Positions 54,546-62,823 of a DNA stretch of 64,000 nt are shown here, in pieces. The notes beneath the pieces were generated by a model, which was not told the DNA's origin, did not search any database, and saw only the letters and a program-made list of their open reading frames with translations. Position 1 is the first letter of the stretch. Each line of letters begins with the position of its first letter. The DNA is taken from contig NZ_JAUSZJ010000002.1 in the NCBI RefSeq assembly GCF_030817475.1, positions 1,913,501 to 1,977,500 of the forward strand. The letters are read 5' to 3'. The translations under genes were made by a program, and so were the position numbers. The stretch is from Streptomyces sp. V2I9 (GTDB lineage Bacteria; Actinomycetota; Actinomycetes; Streptomycetales; Streptomycetaceae).

Positions 54546-55934
54546 GTGACACACCCGCCGAGCGGCGGCTCGCAGACCTTGCGCGCACCGGACCCGGTGT
54601 CCGCGCCCGTCGCCGTGCCCGAGCGGCCCCGCGCGCTCCGTGCCGTCCAGGCCGAACGGCTGCGCGCGGCGGCGACGACCGAGCCCGGCCGGCTCCGGAT
54701 CATCGGGGCCGTCCTGGCGCTGCTGGTCGTGGCGTTCGGCGCGGTGACCACCCTGGAGGTCTCGCAGCGCGCCGCCGCCGCCGACGACGTGGTCGGCCGC
54801 AGCCAGCCGCTCAGCGCCGACGCGGCGGACATCTACCGCTTCCTGGCGGACGCGGACACGACGGCGGCCGGTGGGTTCCTCGCGGGAGCGCAGGAGCCCG
54901 AGGCCGTGCAGGAGCGGTACCGCGAGGACATCGAGGAGGCGGCCCGACTGCTGGTGAAGGCCTCGGGGAACACCGCGTCCGACAGCGCCTCCAGCCGTGA
55001 GATAGCCACCCTCAACAGGCTGCTCCCGGTCTACACGGGCCTGGTCGAGCGCGCCCGTGCCAACAACCGCCAGGGCCTCCCGCTGGGCGGCGCCTATCTC
55101 CGGTACGCGAACCAGAAGATGGCCGGTGAGATGCTGCCGGCCGCCGAGCGGCTGTACGCGGCGGAGACGGGGCGGCTGGAGTCGGACTCCGCCGACGCCC
55201 GGCGCCTGCCCCTCCTGTCGGTCGGCGCGGGGATCGTGGTGCTCGGCGCTCTGGTGTGGATGCAGCGGCGCACCTACCGCCGGACCAACCGGGTGCTGAA
55301 CCACGGGCTGCTGGCGGCGACGGCCGCCGCGTCGGTGGTGCTGCTCTGGCTGACCGTGGGGCACACCGTGGCCCGTACGGAGCTGCGTTCGGCGATGACG
55401 CACGGCCAGGCGTCCCTGGATGTGCTCAACGACGCCCGGATCAGTTCCCTCAAGGCGCGGGCCAACGAGAATCTCACCCTGGTGGCGCGGGGTGCGGTGC
55501 TGACCCCCGACGGCTCCGCCGACCAGTACGAGGCGGACTACGTCACGGGGATGAAGGCGCTGAAGGACCGGCTGGAGAAGGCCGGCCGGCTCGCGGACGA
55601 CGCGAGCGGGAGAACGCCGGTGGCCGAGGCTTCCGAGGGCGTGGCCCAGTGGCGGACCCGCCACCGCGAGGCGCGTGCCACGGACGACCGGGGCGACTAC
55701 GAGGGCGCTCTGGAGCAGATCATCGGAACGGGGAAGTCCACCGGGCAGTCCTTCCGGCAGGTGGACGGCGCGCTGGAGAAGGCGCTGGCGCATGAGCAGG
55801 ACGAGTTCACCTCGGCGGCGGAGGACGGGCGCGGGGCTCTGCGCGGCCTGCCGACGGGCGCCGCGGCACTGGCGGTCCTGGGGGCCGCGGCCGTGATCGC
55901 CGGGGTCAACCGCAGGCTCTCGGAGTACCGGTGA
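54546..55934 (+). CDS. glnX: GlnX-like membrane sensor with two extracellular helical modules
   Basis: This 462-residue protein has four membrane helices (about 52-72, 222-240, 255-277, 430-448) and two similar extracellular all-helical modules between helices 1-2 and 3-4. No HAMP, kinase or other signalling domain follows. This is the arrangement of GlnX, the sensor encoded beside glnH and pknG in mycobacteria, where it relays binding of Glu/Asp by GlnH to the kinase. Here the N-terminal about 50 residues are cytoplasmic and Arg/Pro-rich. GTG 54546 follows GGGGGAGG. Its stop overlaps the glnH start. Confidence 0.8.
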   Translation: MTHPPSGGSQTLRAPDPVSAPVAVPERPRALRAVQAERLRAAATTEPGRLRIIGAVLALLVVAFGAVTTLEVSQRAAAADDVVGRSQPLSADAADIYRFLADADTTAAGGFLAGAQEPEAVQERYREDIEEAARLLVKASGNTASDSASSREIATLNRLLPVYTGLVERARANNRQGLPLGGAYLRYANQKMAGEMLPAAERLYAAETGRLESDSADARRLPLLSVGAGIVVLGALVWMQRRTYRRTNRVLNHGLLAATAAASVVLLWLTVGHTVARTELRSAMTHGQASLDVLNDARISSLKARANENLTLVARGAVLTPDGSADQYEADYVTGMKALKDRLEKAGRLADDASGRTPVAEASEGVAQWRTRHREARATDDRGDYEGALEQIIGTGKSTGQSFRQVDGALEKALAHEQDEFTSAAEDGRGALRGLPTGAAALAVLGAAAVIAGVNRRLSEYR

Positions 55935-56968
55935 GAGGGGCAGCGATGAGCAGGTCGAAGGGCCGTCCCGTGCGCCGCCTGCGCGGCTGGGGCGGCGTCA
56001 CCGGGATGGCGGCGGCCTGCGCCTTCACCGCCGCGGTCACCCTGCTGCCGCTGGCCCAGCACGGCCGCGTGGACCTGTCGGGCGGCGGGGTGGTGGCGGC
56101 CGACCGGGCCCGCGCCGAGGCGTGCACCGAGCCGGAGGCGAGTCTGCCCCCGTCGGGCGGTGGCGGCCCGGCCGTCGACCGGATCAAGCGGCGCGGCAAG
56201 CTGATCGCGGGCGTCGACCAGAACAGCTTCCGCTGGGGCTACCGCAATCCGGAGAGCCGCCGGCTCGAAGGGTTCGACATCGATCTGGTGCGGGCCATCG
56301 CCGAGGACGTCCTGGGCGACCCGGACGCGGTGGTCTTCCGCGCGATCCCCACCAACCAGCGCATCGCCGCCCTGGAGCACGACCGGGTCGATGTCGTCGT
56401 GCGGACGATGACGATCAACTGCAAGCGGCTCGAACAGGTCTCCTTCTCCACCGCCTACTTCCAGACCGGGCAGCAGGTGCTCGCCCCGAAGGATTCGGGG
56501 ATCACCGGGTACGACTCCTCGCTGAAGGGCAGGCGGGTCTGCTCGGCCGAGGGCTCCACGGCGTACGAGGCGCTGGAGAAGCAGTCGTTCGGCGCGCTGT
56601 ACAAGGACGACTACGACGGCACCGGGCGTGATCCGGACCGGCTGACCGTGCCCAACCAGCTGGACTGCCTGGTGCGGCTCCAGCTGGGCGAGGTGGACGC
56701 GGTCGTCACGGACAACGCGCTGGCGGCCGGTCAGGCGGCGCAGGACCCGGCGGTGGAGCTCAAGGGGAAGGCCCCGTTCACCACCGAGTACTACGGCGTC
56801 GCGGCGAAGAAGGGCGCCGACGACCTGGTGGCGCGGGTGAACAAGGTCCTCGTCGACTACCGGGCGGGCGGCGACGACAGCGCCTGGATGACGTCCTACC
56901 GGCGGTGGCTGGCGGCCGGACTGCCCGGCATATCCGGTCCGCCCGCCCCCGAGTACCGCGGCGGCTGA
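55931..56968 (+). CDS. glnH: GlnH-like amino-acid-binding protein (SBP family 3)
   Basis: This 345-residue protein has an N-terminal signal/anchor helix (GGVTGMAAACAFTAAVTLLPLA) and a family-3 solute-binding fold: LIAGVDQNSFRWGYRNPESR, GFDIDLVRAIAEDVLGDP, VDVVVRTMTINCKRLEQVSFS, GEVDAVVTDNALAAG. Family-3 proteins bind polar amino acids. No ABC permease or ATPase is adjacent, so it serves sensing, as GlnH does in mycobacteria (Asp/Glu). The lipobox of mycobacterial GlnH is not evident. GTG 55931 overlaps the glnX stop; ATG 55946, six bases after GAGAGGGG, is an equally good start. Confidence 0.85.
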   Translation: MRGAAMSRSKGRPVRRLRGWGGVTGMAAACAFTAAVTLLPLAQHGRVDLSGGGVVAADRARAEACTEPEASLPPSGGGGPAVDRIKRRGKLIAGVDQNSFRWGYRNPESRRLEGFDIDLVRAIAEDVLGDPDAVVFRAIPTNQRIAALEHDRVDVVVRTMTINCKRLEQVSFSTAYFQTGQQVLAPKDSGITGYDSSLKGRRVCSAEGSTAYEALEKQSFGALYKDDYDGTGRDPDRLTVPNQLDCLVRLQLGEVDAVVTDNALAAGQAAQDPAVELKGKAPFTTEYYGVAAKKGADDLVARVNKVLVDYRAGGDDSAWMTSYRRWLAAGLPGISGPPAPEYRGG

Positions 56969-57075
56969 CCCGGTTCGCCCCCACGCGGGCCGGGGCGGGC
57001 GGACCGGAGCCAGAACGCAGCAGACCGATCCCGCCGGGCCTCACCGGCCCCGCGGGGAGAGCGGAGAGGTGATCG

Positions 57076-58428
57076 ATGGGCGTCGCGGGATCCTTCCCCG
57101 GCTTCGCGGAAAGGCCCCCCGGCCCGGTCATGGACCGGGAGGAGGCGGACCGTGCGCTGGCCCGGCTCGGCGCGGAGCACGAGGCGATCGAGACCTCGCT
57201 CCTCGCGCTCCAGGACCACGCCGGCCGCCGGCTGCTGGAGGGCGCCGAGCTGACCGGCGTCACACGGGAGCGCTGGGCCACGACCGAGCAGTCGATCACC
57301 CTGCTGTGGGGGTACTTCGACGCGTATGCCGGGGCCCTGGCGCAGGCCAGGGAGATCCGGGAGCGCCGCCGCCACCCGAACCGGGACGACCTTCTGGCGC
57401 TGACGGAGCTGCTGCGCGGCGAGGCGGTCACCGTCGCCAACGCGGGGGCGGCGGTGCCGCCCCCGGTCGCGGGCCCGGCCCGGCTCTCCGAGCGGTTCTC
57501 GCTCCAGGAGCTGGTGGCCCGGATGAACGAGCTGTACGCCAGGTCGCTGGACATGGTCGTCGCCTCCGACGCGGTCTGGTCGGCGCTGCCCGCCCGGATC
57601 GACCTGCTCGCGGCCGAGCTGCACCGGACGCGTTCGCTGGCGTACTCGGTGGGGGTGCGGCCCGGTGAGCATCCGGCCGGGGACGACCTGGCGGAGATCA
57701 CCGAGGAGCTGACCACGCTGCGGGTGCAGGTGATCTCCGACCCGCTGGCGTTCTGGCTGCCGGGGCCGGGCAGCGCCGCGCCGGGCGGCGGCCGTCCCGA
57801 CACCTCGCGCTACGACCGGGCGGCCCGGGCCCTGGAGGACGTGCGGCGGGAGATCGAGGCGGTCCTCGCGGTCCGGCAGGACGCGGAGGCGCGCCTGGTG
57901 CGGCTGCGGGACGTGCTCTCGCGGGCCGACCGGACCCTGACGGAGGCGCGGGCGGCGCGGGGCGAGGTGCTGGCCAAGATCGCCGCCTCCGAGGTGCCCG
58001 CCGTCAGCGGGCCGCCGACCGCCCTCCAGGAGCGGCTGGCGACGGCGTCGGACCACCGCAGGCACGCCCAGTGGCACCGGCTCTCCCCGCTGCTGGAGGC
58101 GCTGGAGCAGGAGGCCGAGGACGAACTGCTCCGCGCCCGCGCATCGTTGACCTCGGTGACCGCGCCGCTGGCGGTCCGTGCGGAGCTGCGCGGCCGGCTG
58201 GACGCGTACAAGGCGAAGGTGGCCCGGCACGGCCTGGCGGAGGACCCGGTGCTGATCGAGCGGTACGACGCGGCCCGCCGCATGCTGTGGAGCGCGCCGT
58301 GCGATCTGCGCGCCGCCGAGCAGGCCGTCCTGCGCTACCAGCACGCGGTCGCGGACGCGCTGACGCCTCGCCGGTCCGAGGAGCCGGAGGACCGCCGGGG
58401 CGCGGGCGGACAGGGGGAGACACGATGA
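57076..58428 (+). CDS. Coiled-coil protein of unknown function in the PknG locus
   Basis: This 450-residue soluble protein is nearly all helix: heptad-rich segments (REEADRALARLGAEHEAIETSLLALQ; ALEDVRREIEAVLAVRQDAEARL; VRLRDVLSRADRTLTEARAA) alternate with Pro/Gly breaks (about 235-250). It has no signal, membrane segment or recognised domain. GGAGAGG precedes ATG 57076, and its TGA overlaps the pknG ATG (ATGA). Position and coupling suggest an adaptor or scaffold between the GlnX/GlnH sensor and the kinase. The C-terminal tail is charged and disordered. Confidence 0.75.
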   Translation: MGVAGSFPGFAERPPGPVMDREEADRALARLGAEHEAIETSLLALQDHAGRRLLEGAELTGVTRERWATTEQSITLLWGYFDAYAGALAQAREIRERRRHPNRDDLLALTELLRGEAVTVANAGAAVPPPVAGPARLSERFSLQELVARMNELYARSLDMVVASDAVWSALPARIDLLAAELHRTRSLAYSVGVRPGEHPAGDDLAEITEELTTLRVQVISDPLAFWLPGPGSAAPGGGRPDTSRYDRAARALEDVRREIEAVLAVRQDAEARLVRLRDVLSRADRTLTEARAARGEVLAKIAASEVPAVSGPPTALQERLATASDHRRHAQWHRLSPLLEALEQEAEDELLRARASLTSVTAPLAVRAELRGRLDAYKAKVARHGLAEDPVLIERYDAARRMLWSAPCDLRAAEQAVLRYQHAVADALTPRRSEEPEDRRGAGGQGETR

Positions 58429-61250
58429 GTACACGGTGCCAGCGCCCTTCGTGCGAGGGGTCCTACGAGGACATGGGCGGCGGTGAGCTGTACTGCGACA
58501 CCTGCGGCCTGGCACCGGTCGTCTCGCCGACGGGCATGGTCTCCTCGCCGCCCACGGGGATCGCCCAGGGCGGGCGGGCGGCCGGCCGGGACAGTTCCTC
58601 GCAGCGGTCCGGCTCCCGCGCCTCCGCCCGGTCCTCGTCCCGTTCGTCGACCTCGCGCCGCTCGGTCTCCGGCCGGCTGTCGCGCTCGCTGTCGGGGGTG
58701 TCCGTCTCCCGTTCGGTCTCGGTGCGTTCCTCGGGCTCGTCCTCGACCGCCTCGGCGCGGGGGCGGCTCGGCGCCGGGCTGGTCCAGGTGCCGGACGTGC
58801 CCCGGCACGATCCGCGCACGGCGGTGATGGAGCATCCGGAGGTGCCGGAGCGGAAGCGGTTCTGCTCCCGTTCGGACTGCGGCGCGCCGGTGGGCCGGGC
58901 GCGCGGTGAGCGGCCGGGCCGCACCGAGGGGTTCTGCACCAAGTGCGGGCACCCCTATTCCTTCGTGCCGAAGCTGAGCGGCGGCGACATCGTGCACGGC
59001 CAGTACGAGGTCGTGGGCTGCCTGGCGCACGGCGGGCTCGGCTGGGTGTATCTCGCGGTGGACCGGGCCGTCTCGGACCGCTGGGTGGTCCTCAAGGGCC
59101 TGCTGGACACCGGCGACCAGGACGCGATGGCCGCCGCGATCTCCGAGCGCCGCTTCCTCGCCGAGATCGAGCACGCCAACATCGTGCGGATCTACAACTT
59201 CGTCGAGCACCTGGACCAGCGGACCGGTTCGCTGGACGGCTACATCGTGATGGAGTACGTCGGAGGCAAGTCCCTCAAGGAGATCGCCAACGAGCGCCGC
59301 ACCCCGGCCGGGAAGCGCGACCCGCTGCCGGTGGAGCAGGCGTGCGCGTACGGGATCGAGGCGCTGGAGGCGCTGGGCCATCTGCACAGCCGCAACCTGC
59401 TCTACTGCGACTTCAAGGTCGACAACGCCATCCAGAGCGAGGACCAGCTCAAGCTGATCGACATGGGCGCGGTGCGCCGGATGGACGACGACGAGTCGGC
59501 GATCTACGGCACGGTGGGCTACCAGGCCCCGGAGGTCGCGGAGCTGGGCCCGTCGGTCGCCTCCGATCTGTACACGGTGGCCCGGACGCTGGCGGTCCTG
59601 ACCTTCGACTTCCAGGGCTACACGAACGTGTACGTGGACGCGCTGCCCGACCCGGACACGATCGAGGTGTTCCGCACCTACGAGTCGTTCTACCGGCTGC
59701 TGGTGCGGGCCACCGACCCGGATCCGGGCCGCCGTTTCGCCTCGGCGGCGGAGATGGCCGAGCAGTTGACGGGGGTGCTGCGGGAGGTCGTGGCGTTGCG
59801 GACCGGCCGGCCCCGCCCGGCGCTGTCGACGCTGTTCGGCGCCGAACTGCGGGTGATGGACACGGAGTTGTTCGCCCCACAGGCGGACGACGTCTCGGTG
59901 CTGGGCGGCCGGGACACCGGCGCGCGGCGCGGGTGGTCCGGCCGCCGCGGGCGCGGTGGCCGGCCGGTCCCCGGCACTCCGGCGCAGGGCCCGACGGGAC
60001 ACCTCCCCGCCCCGGCGCGGCCGGTCGCGCCGGGGGCCGTGTCGTCGGCGGTGGCCGGGGCGCTGCCGGTGGGCGCGCAGCCGCACGGTCCGGCGGGGGG
60101 CCACCCGTCCGGTCCGGGGGCCGCTCCGCTGGCCGTGGAGCCGACCCATGTCCGGGGCCCCGCACCGGCCGGCGGGGCTCCTCCTCCGTACGCGGCCCCG
60201 GCGCACGCTCCTGTTCCCCCTCCCCGGACGGCCGGGCCTGCGGCGGGTCCGTACGTCGTGCCGGCCGGCCCGTGCGGTCCCTCCGGAGGCGTCCGGCTCG
60301 CCCTGTTCGACGCGCGGGCCACCTCGTTGGCGCTGCCGGTCCCGCGGGTCGACGCGACGGACCCGAACGCCGGTTTCCTGGCCGGTCTCATGGCCTCCGC
60401 CCCGGCCGAGCTGATCGCCGCCCTGCACACGGTCCCGGTCCCCTCGCTGGAGACCCGGCTGCGGGAGCTGCGGGCCCGGCTGGAGATGCGGGAGCTGGAC
60501 GCGGCCTCCAGCACGCTGTCCACTCTGGAGGGTGAACACCCCGACGACTGGCGGGTGGTCTGGTATCGCGGGATCAGCTCGCTGGTGACCGGCGACCACG
60601 AGTCGGCGGCGCTCTCCTTCGACGCGGTCTACGACGCGTTCCCCGGCGAGACGGCGCCCAAGCTGGCGTTGGGGATCTGCGCGGAGGTGCTGGGCCAGCT
60701 GGACAACGCCGCCGAGTACTACCGCCTGGTGTGGGCGACCGATCCGGGGTTCGTCAGCGCCGCGTTCGGCCTGGCACGGGTGCAGATCGCGGCCGGTCGG
60801 CGGGGGGCCGCGGTGGCCACCCTGGAGTCGGTTCCGGAGACGTCGGTCCACTGCACGGCGGCGCGGGTGGCGGCCGTACGGGCGCGGCTGCGCGAGCGCT
60901 CCCACCACGAACCGCTGGGGGCCGATCTGACGGCAGCCGGGGACCAGGTGGCGGCGTTGGCCGCCGTCGGCCTGGACCCGGTGCGGCGCGAACGGTTGTC
61001 GGCCGAGGTACTGGGCAAGGCGCTGGACTGGGTACTCTCCGGTAGTCCCGGTGTCCAGGGGCCGGACGGACCGGCCGCCGGTACGCCGGGTGGCGCGCGG
61101 AAGCTGCTCGGCGCCGAACTGGACGAGCGGGGCCTGCGGTTCGGTCTCGAACGCTCGTACCGCATGCTCGCCCGGCTCGCGCAGCAGGGCGACGAGAGGA
61201 TCGAACTGGTGGAGCGGGCCAACCGTTTCCGCCCCCGGACGTGGGTGTGA
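58425..61250 (+). CDS. pknG: PknG-type Ser/Thr protein kinase with two zinc knuckles and TPR
   Basis: This 941-residue soluble kinase has a zinc knuckle at the N-terminus (Cys5, Cys10, Cys24, Cys27), a Ser/Arg-rich disordered linker (about 51-113), and a rubredoxin-like knuckle (Cys147, Cys152, Cys171, Cys174) as in mycobacterial PknG. The kinase domain follows: CLAHGGLGWVYLAVD, Lys224 (VVLKGL), Asp329 (LLYCDFKVDN), IDMGAV instead of DFG, and GTVGYQAPEV. A Pro/Gly/Ala linker (about 500-630) leads to a C-terminal TPR domain (about 670-941). In mycobacteria PknG controls glutamate metabolism through FHA proteins and responds to GlnX/GlnH. The first zinc knuckle and the SR linker are additions relative to that protein as I remember it. 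Its stop overlaps or nearly overlaps the phosphatase start. Confidence 0.93.
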   Translation: MSTRCQRPSCEGSYEDMGGGELYCDTCGLAPVVSPTGMVSSPPTGIAQGGRAAGRDSSSQRSGSRASARSSSRSSTSRRSVSGRLSRSLSGVSVSRSVSVRSSGSSSTASARGRLGAGLVQVPDVPRHDPRTAVMEHPEVPERKRFCSRSDCGAPVGRARGERPGRTEGFCTKCGHPYSFVPKLSGGDIVHGQYEVVGCLAHGGLGWVYLAVDRAVSDRWVVLKGLLDTGDQDAMAAAISERRFLAEIEHANIVRIYNFVEHLDQRTGSLDGYIVMEYVGGKSLKEIANERRTPAGKRDPLPVEQACAYGIEALEALGHLHSRNLLYCDFKVDNAIQSEDQLKLIDMGAVRRMDDDESAIYGTVGYQAPEVAELGPSVASDLYTVARTLAVLTFDFQGYTNVYVDALPDPDTIEVFRTYESFYRLLVRATDPDPGRRFASAAEMAEQLTGVLREVVALRTGRPRPALSTLFGAELRVMDTELFAPQADDVSVLGGRDTGARRGWSGRRGRGGRPVPGTPAQGPTGHLPAPARPVAPGAVSSAVAGALPVGAQPHGPAGGHPSGPGAAPLAVEPTHVRGPAPAGGAPPPYAAPAHAPVPPPRTAGPAAGPYVVPAGPCGPSGGVRLALFDARATSLALPVPRVDATDPNAGFLAGLMASAPAELIAALHTVPVPSLETRLRELRARLEMRELDAASSTLSTLEGEHPDDWRVVWYRGISSLVTGDHESAALSFDAVYDAFPGETAPKLALGICAEVLGQLDNAAEYYRLVWATDPGFVSAAFGLARVQIAAGRRGAAVATLESVPETSVHCTAARVAAVRARLRERSHHEPLGADLTAAGDQVAALAAVGLDPVRRERLSAEVLGKALDWVLSGSPGVQGPDGPAAGTPGGARKLLGAELDERGLRFGLERSYRMLARLAQQGDERIELVERANRFRPRTWV

Positions 61251-61252
61251 AG

Positions 61253-62806
61253 ATGTCTCAGAGCCACCAGCAGCCCGCCGTGTCGCGGTGCCCCGGCTGC
61301 GAGGAGCCGCTGGACGCGGCCGATCTGTTCTGCGGAGCGTGCGGCTACGACCTCTCGGCCGTACCGGCGCGGCCCGGCGACCGGCCCACGATGGCGATCA
61401 CCGTGCCCCCTGCCGGTCCGTCGGCACCGGAGCCCGGCGCGGCTGCGGGGGCGTCGCCCCGCGAGGCCGAGGCGGTGCGGTGGCCCGCCGCGGCGGAGAC
61501 CGACAGCTCGGATGTCCCGGCGCCGGTGCACAGCCCGGCGGACGTGCCGGGAACGGACTCGGACGGCAGGCCGCTGTCCGGACCGGCGGCGGGACCGGAG
61601 GCGGCCGCAGGGGGCTCGCCCCGCGAGGCCGAGGCCGTCCGTGTACGCCACGACCACCGGGCGGCCCCGGACGGGGCGGCGCCCGAGGAAGGCGCCCCGT
61701 CCGCCCTCGGCGCGGCGGCCGCGGCCGGCACCGCGTCCCCGGAGGACGCGGAATCCCCGGAGGGCGCGGCAGTTCCCGGCAGCTCCGGGGATTCCGACGA
61801 CTTCCCGTTGGCCGCGCCCGACCCCCGTACGGCGGAACACGCGCCCGCCTCCCCGGCCGCACCCGCCTCCGGGACGAAGGTCTGTGTGGCGTGCCGCTCC
61901 GGCCGGGTGGACCCGGACGGCTACTGCGAGAACTGCGGGCACGCACAGCCCCGTGAGCGCGACCACATGGAGCACGAACTCGACGCGGTGGCCGCCGTCA
62001 GCGACCGGGGGCTGCGCCACCACCGCAACGAGGACTCCTTCGCCCTCTCCTCGACCGCGCTGCCGGACGGTTCGTCCGCCGTCGTCGCGATCGTCTGCGA
62101 CGGGGTCTCCTCGGCGAGCCGCCCCGACGAGGCGTCGGCCGCCGCCGCGAACGCCGCCAACGAGGCGCTCCTGGCCTCCCTCCCCCGTGGTACGCACCCG
62201 CAGCAGGCGATGCACGAGGCGATCGTCGCCGCGTCCGAGGCGGTCAACGCCCTGGCGCAGGAACCGGCCGGAGCGAGGGAGCCCGACACGCACCGCCATC
62301 AGAACGCCCCGGCCTGCACCCTGGTCGGCGCGGTCATGGCGGGCGACCTGCTGATCATCGGCTGGGTCGGCGACAGCCGGGCCTACTGGGTGCCGGAGGA
62401 CCGGGCCCGGCCCACCGCCCGGCTCACCGAGGACGACTCCTGGGCCGCGCAGATGGTGGCGGCCGGGCTGATGAACGAGGCGGAGGCGTACGCGGACGAC
62501 CGCGCCCACGCCATCACCGGCTGGCTCGGCGCCGACGCGTACGAACTGGAGCCGCACACCGCCGCGTTCAAGCCGGACCGGCCGGGCCTGGTGGTCGTGT
62601 GCACGGACGGCCTGTGGAACTACGCGGAGTCCGCCGAGGAGATGGCCGCCGCCGTCCCGGCCGATGCCCGCGAGCGTCCGCTGCACGCCGCCCGGGTGCT
62701 GGTCGGTCACGCCCTCGACGGCGGGGGCCACGACAACGTAACGGTGGCACTGATGCCGTTCGCCGTACGGCCGCAAGGGGCAGGATCGGCCCGCGAAACC
62801 GTGTGA
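61253..62806 (+). CDS. PP2C-family Ser/Thr phosphatase with two zinc ribbons
   Basis: This 517-residue protein begins with a zinc ribbon (Cys13, Cys16, Cys27, Cys30), followed by about 170 disordered Ala/Pro/Glu-rich residues, a second ribbon (Cys211, Cys214, Cys225, Cys228) and a PP2C catalytic domain (about 235-505). Metal-binding residues are Asp261 (HRNEDSF), Asp283 (CDGVSS), the DG of VVCTDGLWNY and the GGHDNVT end. No membrane segment is present. It would remove phosphates placed by PknG. The start is uncertain: GTG 61241, GTG 61247 (overlapping the pknG stop) and ATG 61253 are in frame; I give the ATG. It is 17 bases from the VWA gene. Confidence 0.9.
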   Translation: MSQSHQQPAVSRCPGCEEPLDAADLFCGACGYDLSAVPARPGDRPTMAITVPPAGPSAPEPGAAAGASPREAEAVRWPAAAETDSSDVPAPVHSPADVPGTDSDGRPLSGPAAGPEAAAGGSPREAEAVRVRHDHRAAPDGAAPEEGAPSALGAAAAAGTASPEDAESPEGAAVPGSSGDSDDFPLAAPDPRTAEHAPASPAAPASGTKVCVACRSGRVDPDGYCENCGHAQPRERDHMEHELDAVAAVSDRGLRHHRNEDSFALSSTALPDGSSAVVAIVCDGVSSASRPDEASAAAANAANEALLASLPRGTHPQQAMHEAIVAASEAVNALAQEPAGAREPDTHRHQNAPACTLVGAVMAGDLLIIGWVGDSRAYWVPEDRARPTARLTEDDSWAAQMVAAGLMNEAEAYADDRAHAITGWLGADAYELEPHTAAFKPDRPGLVVVCTDGLWNYAESAEEMAAAVPADARERPLHAARVLVGHALDGGGHDNVTVALMPFAVRPQGAGSARETV

Positions 62807-62823
62807 ACCTCAAGGAGCCGACC

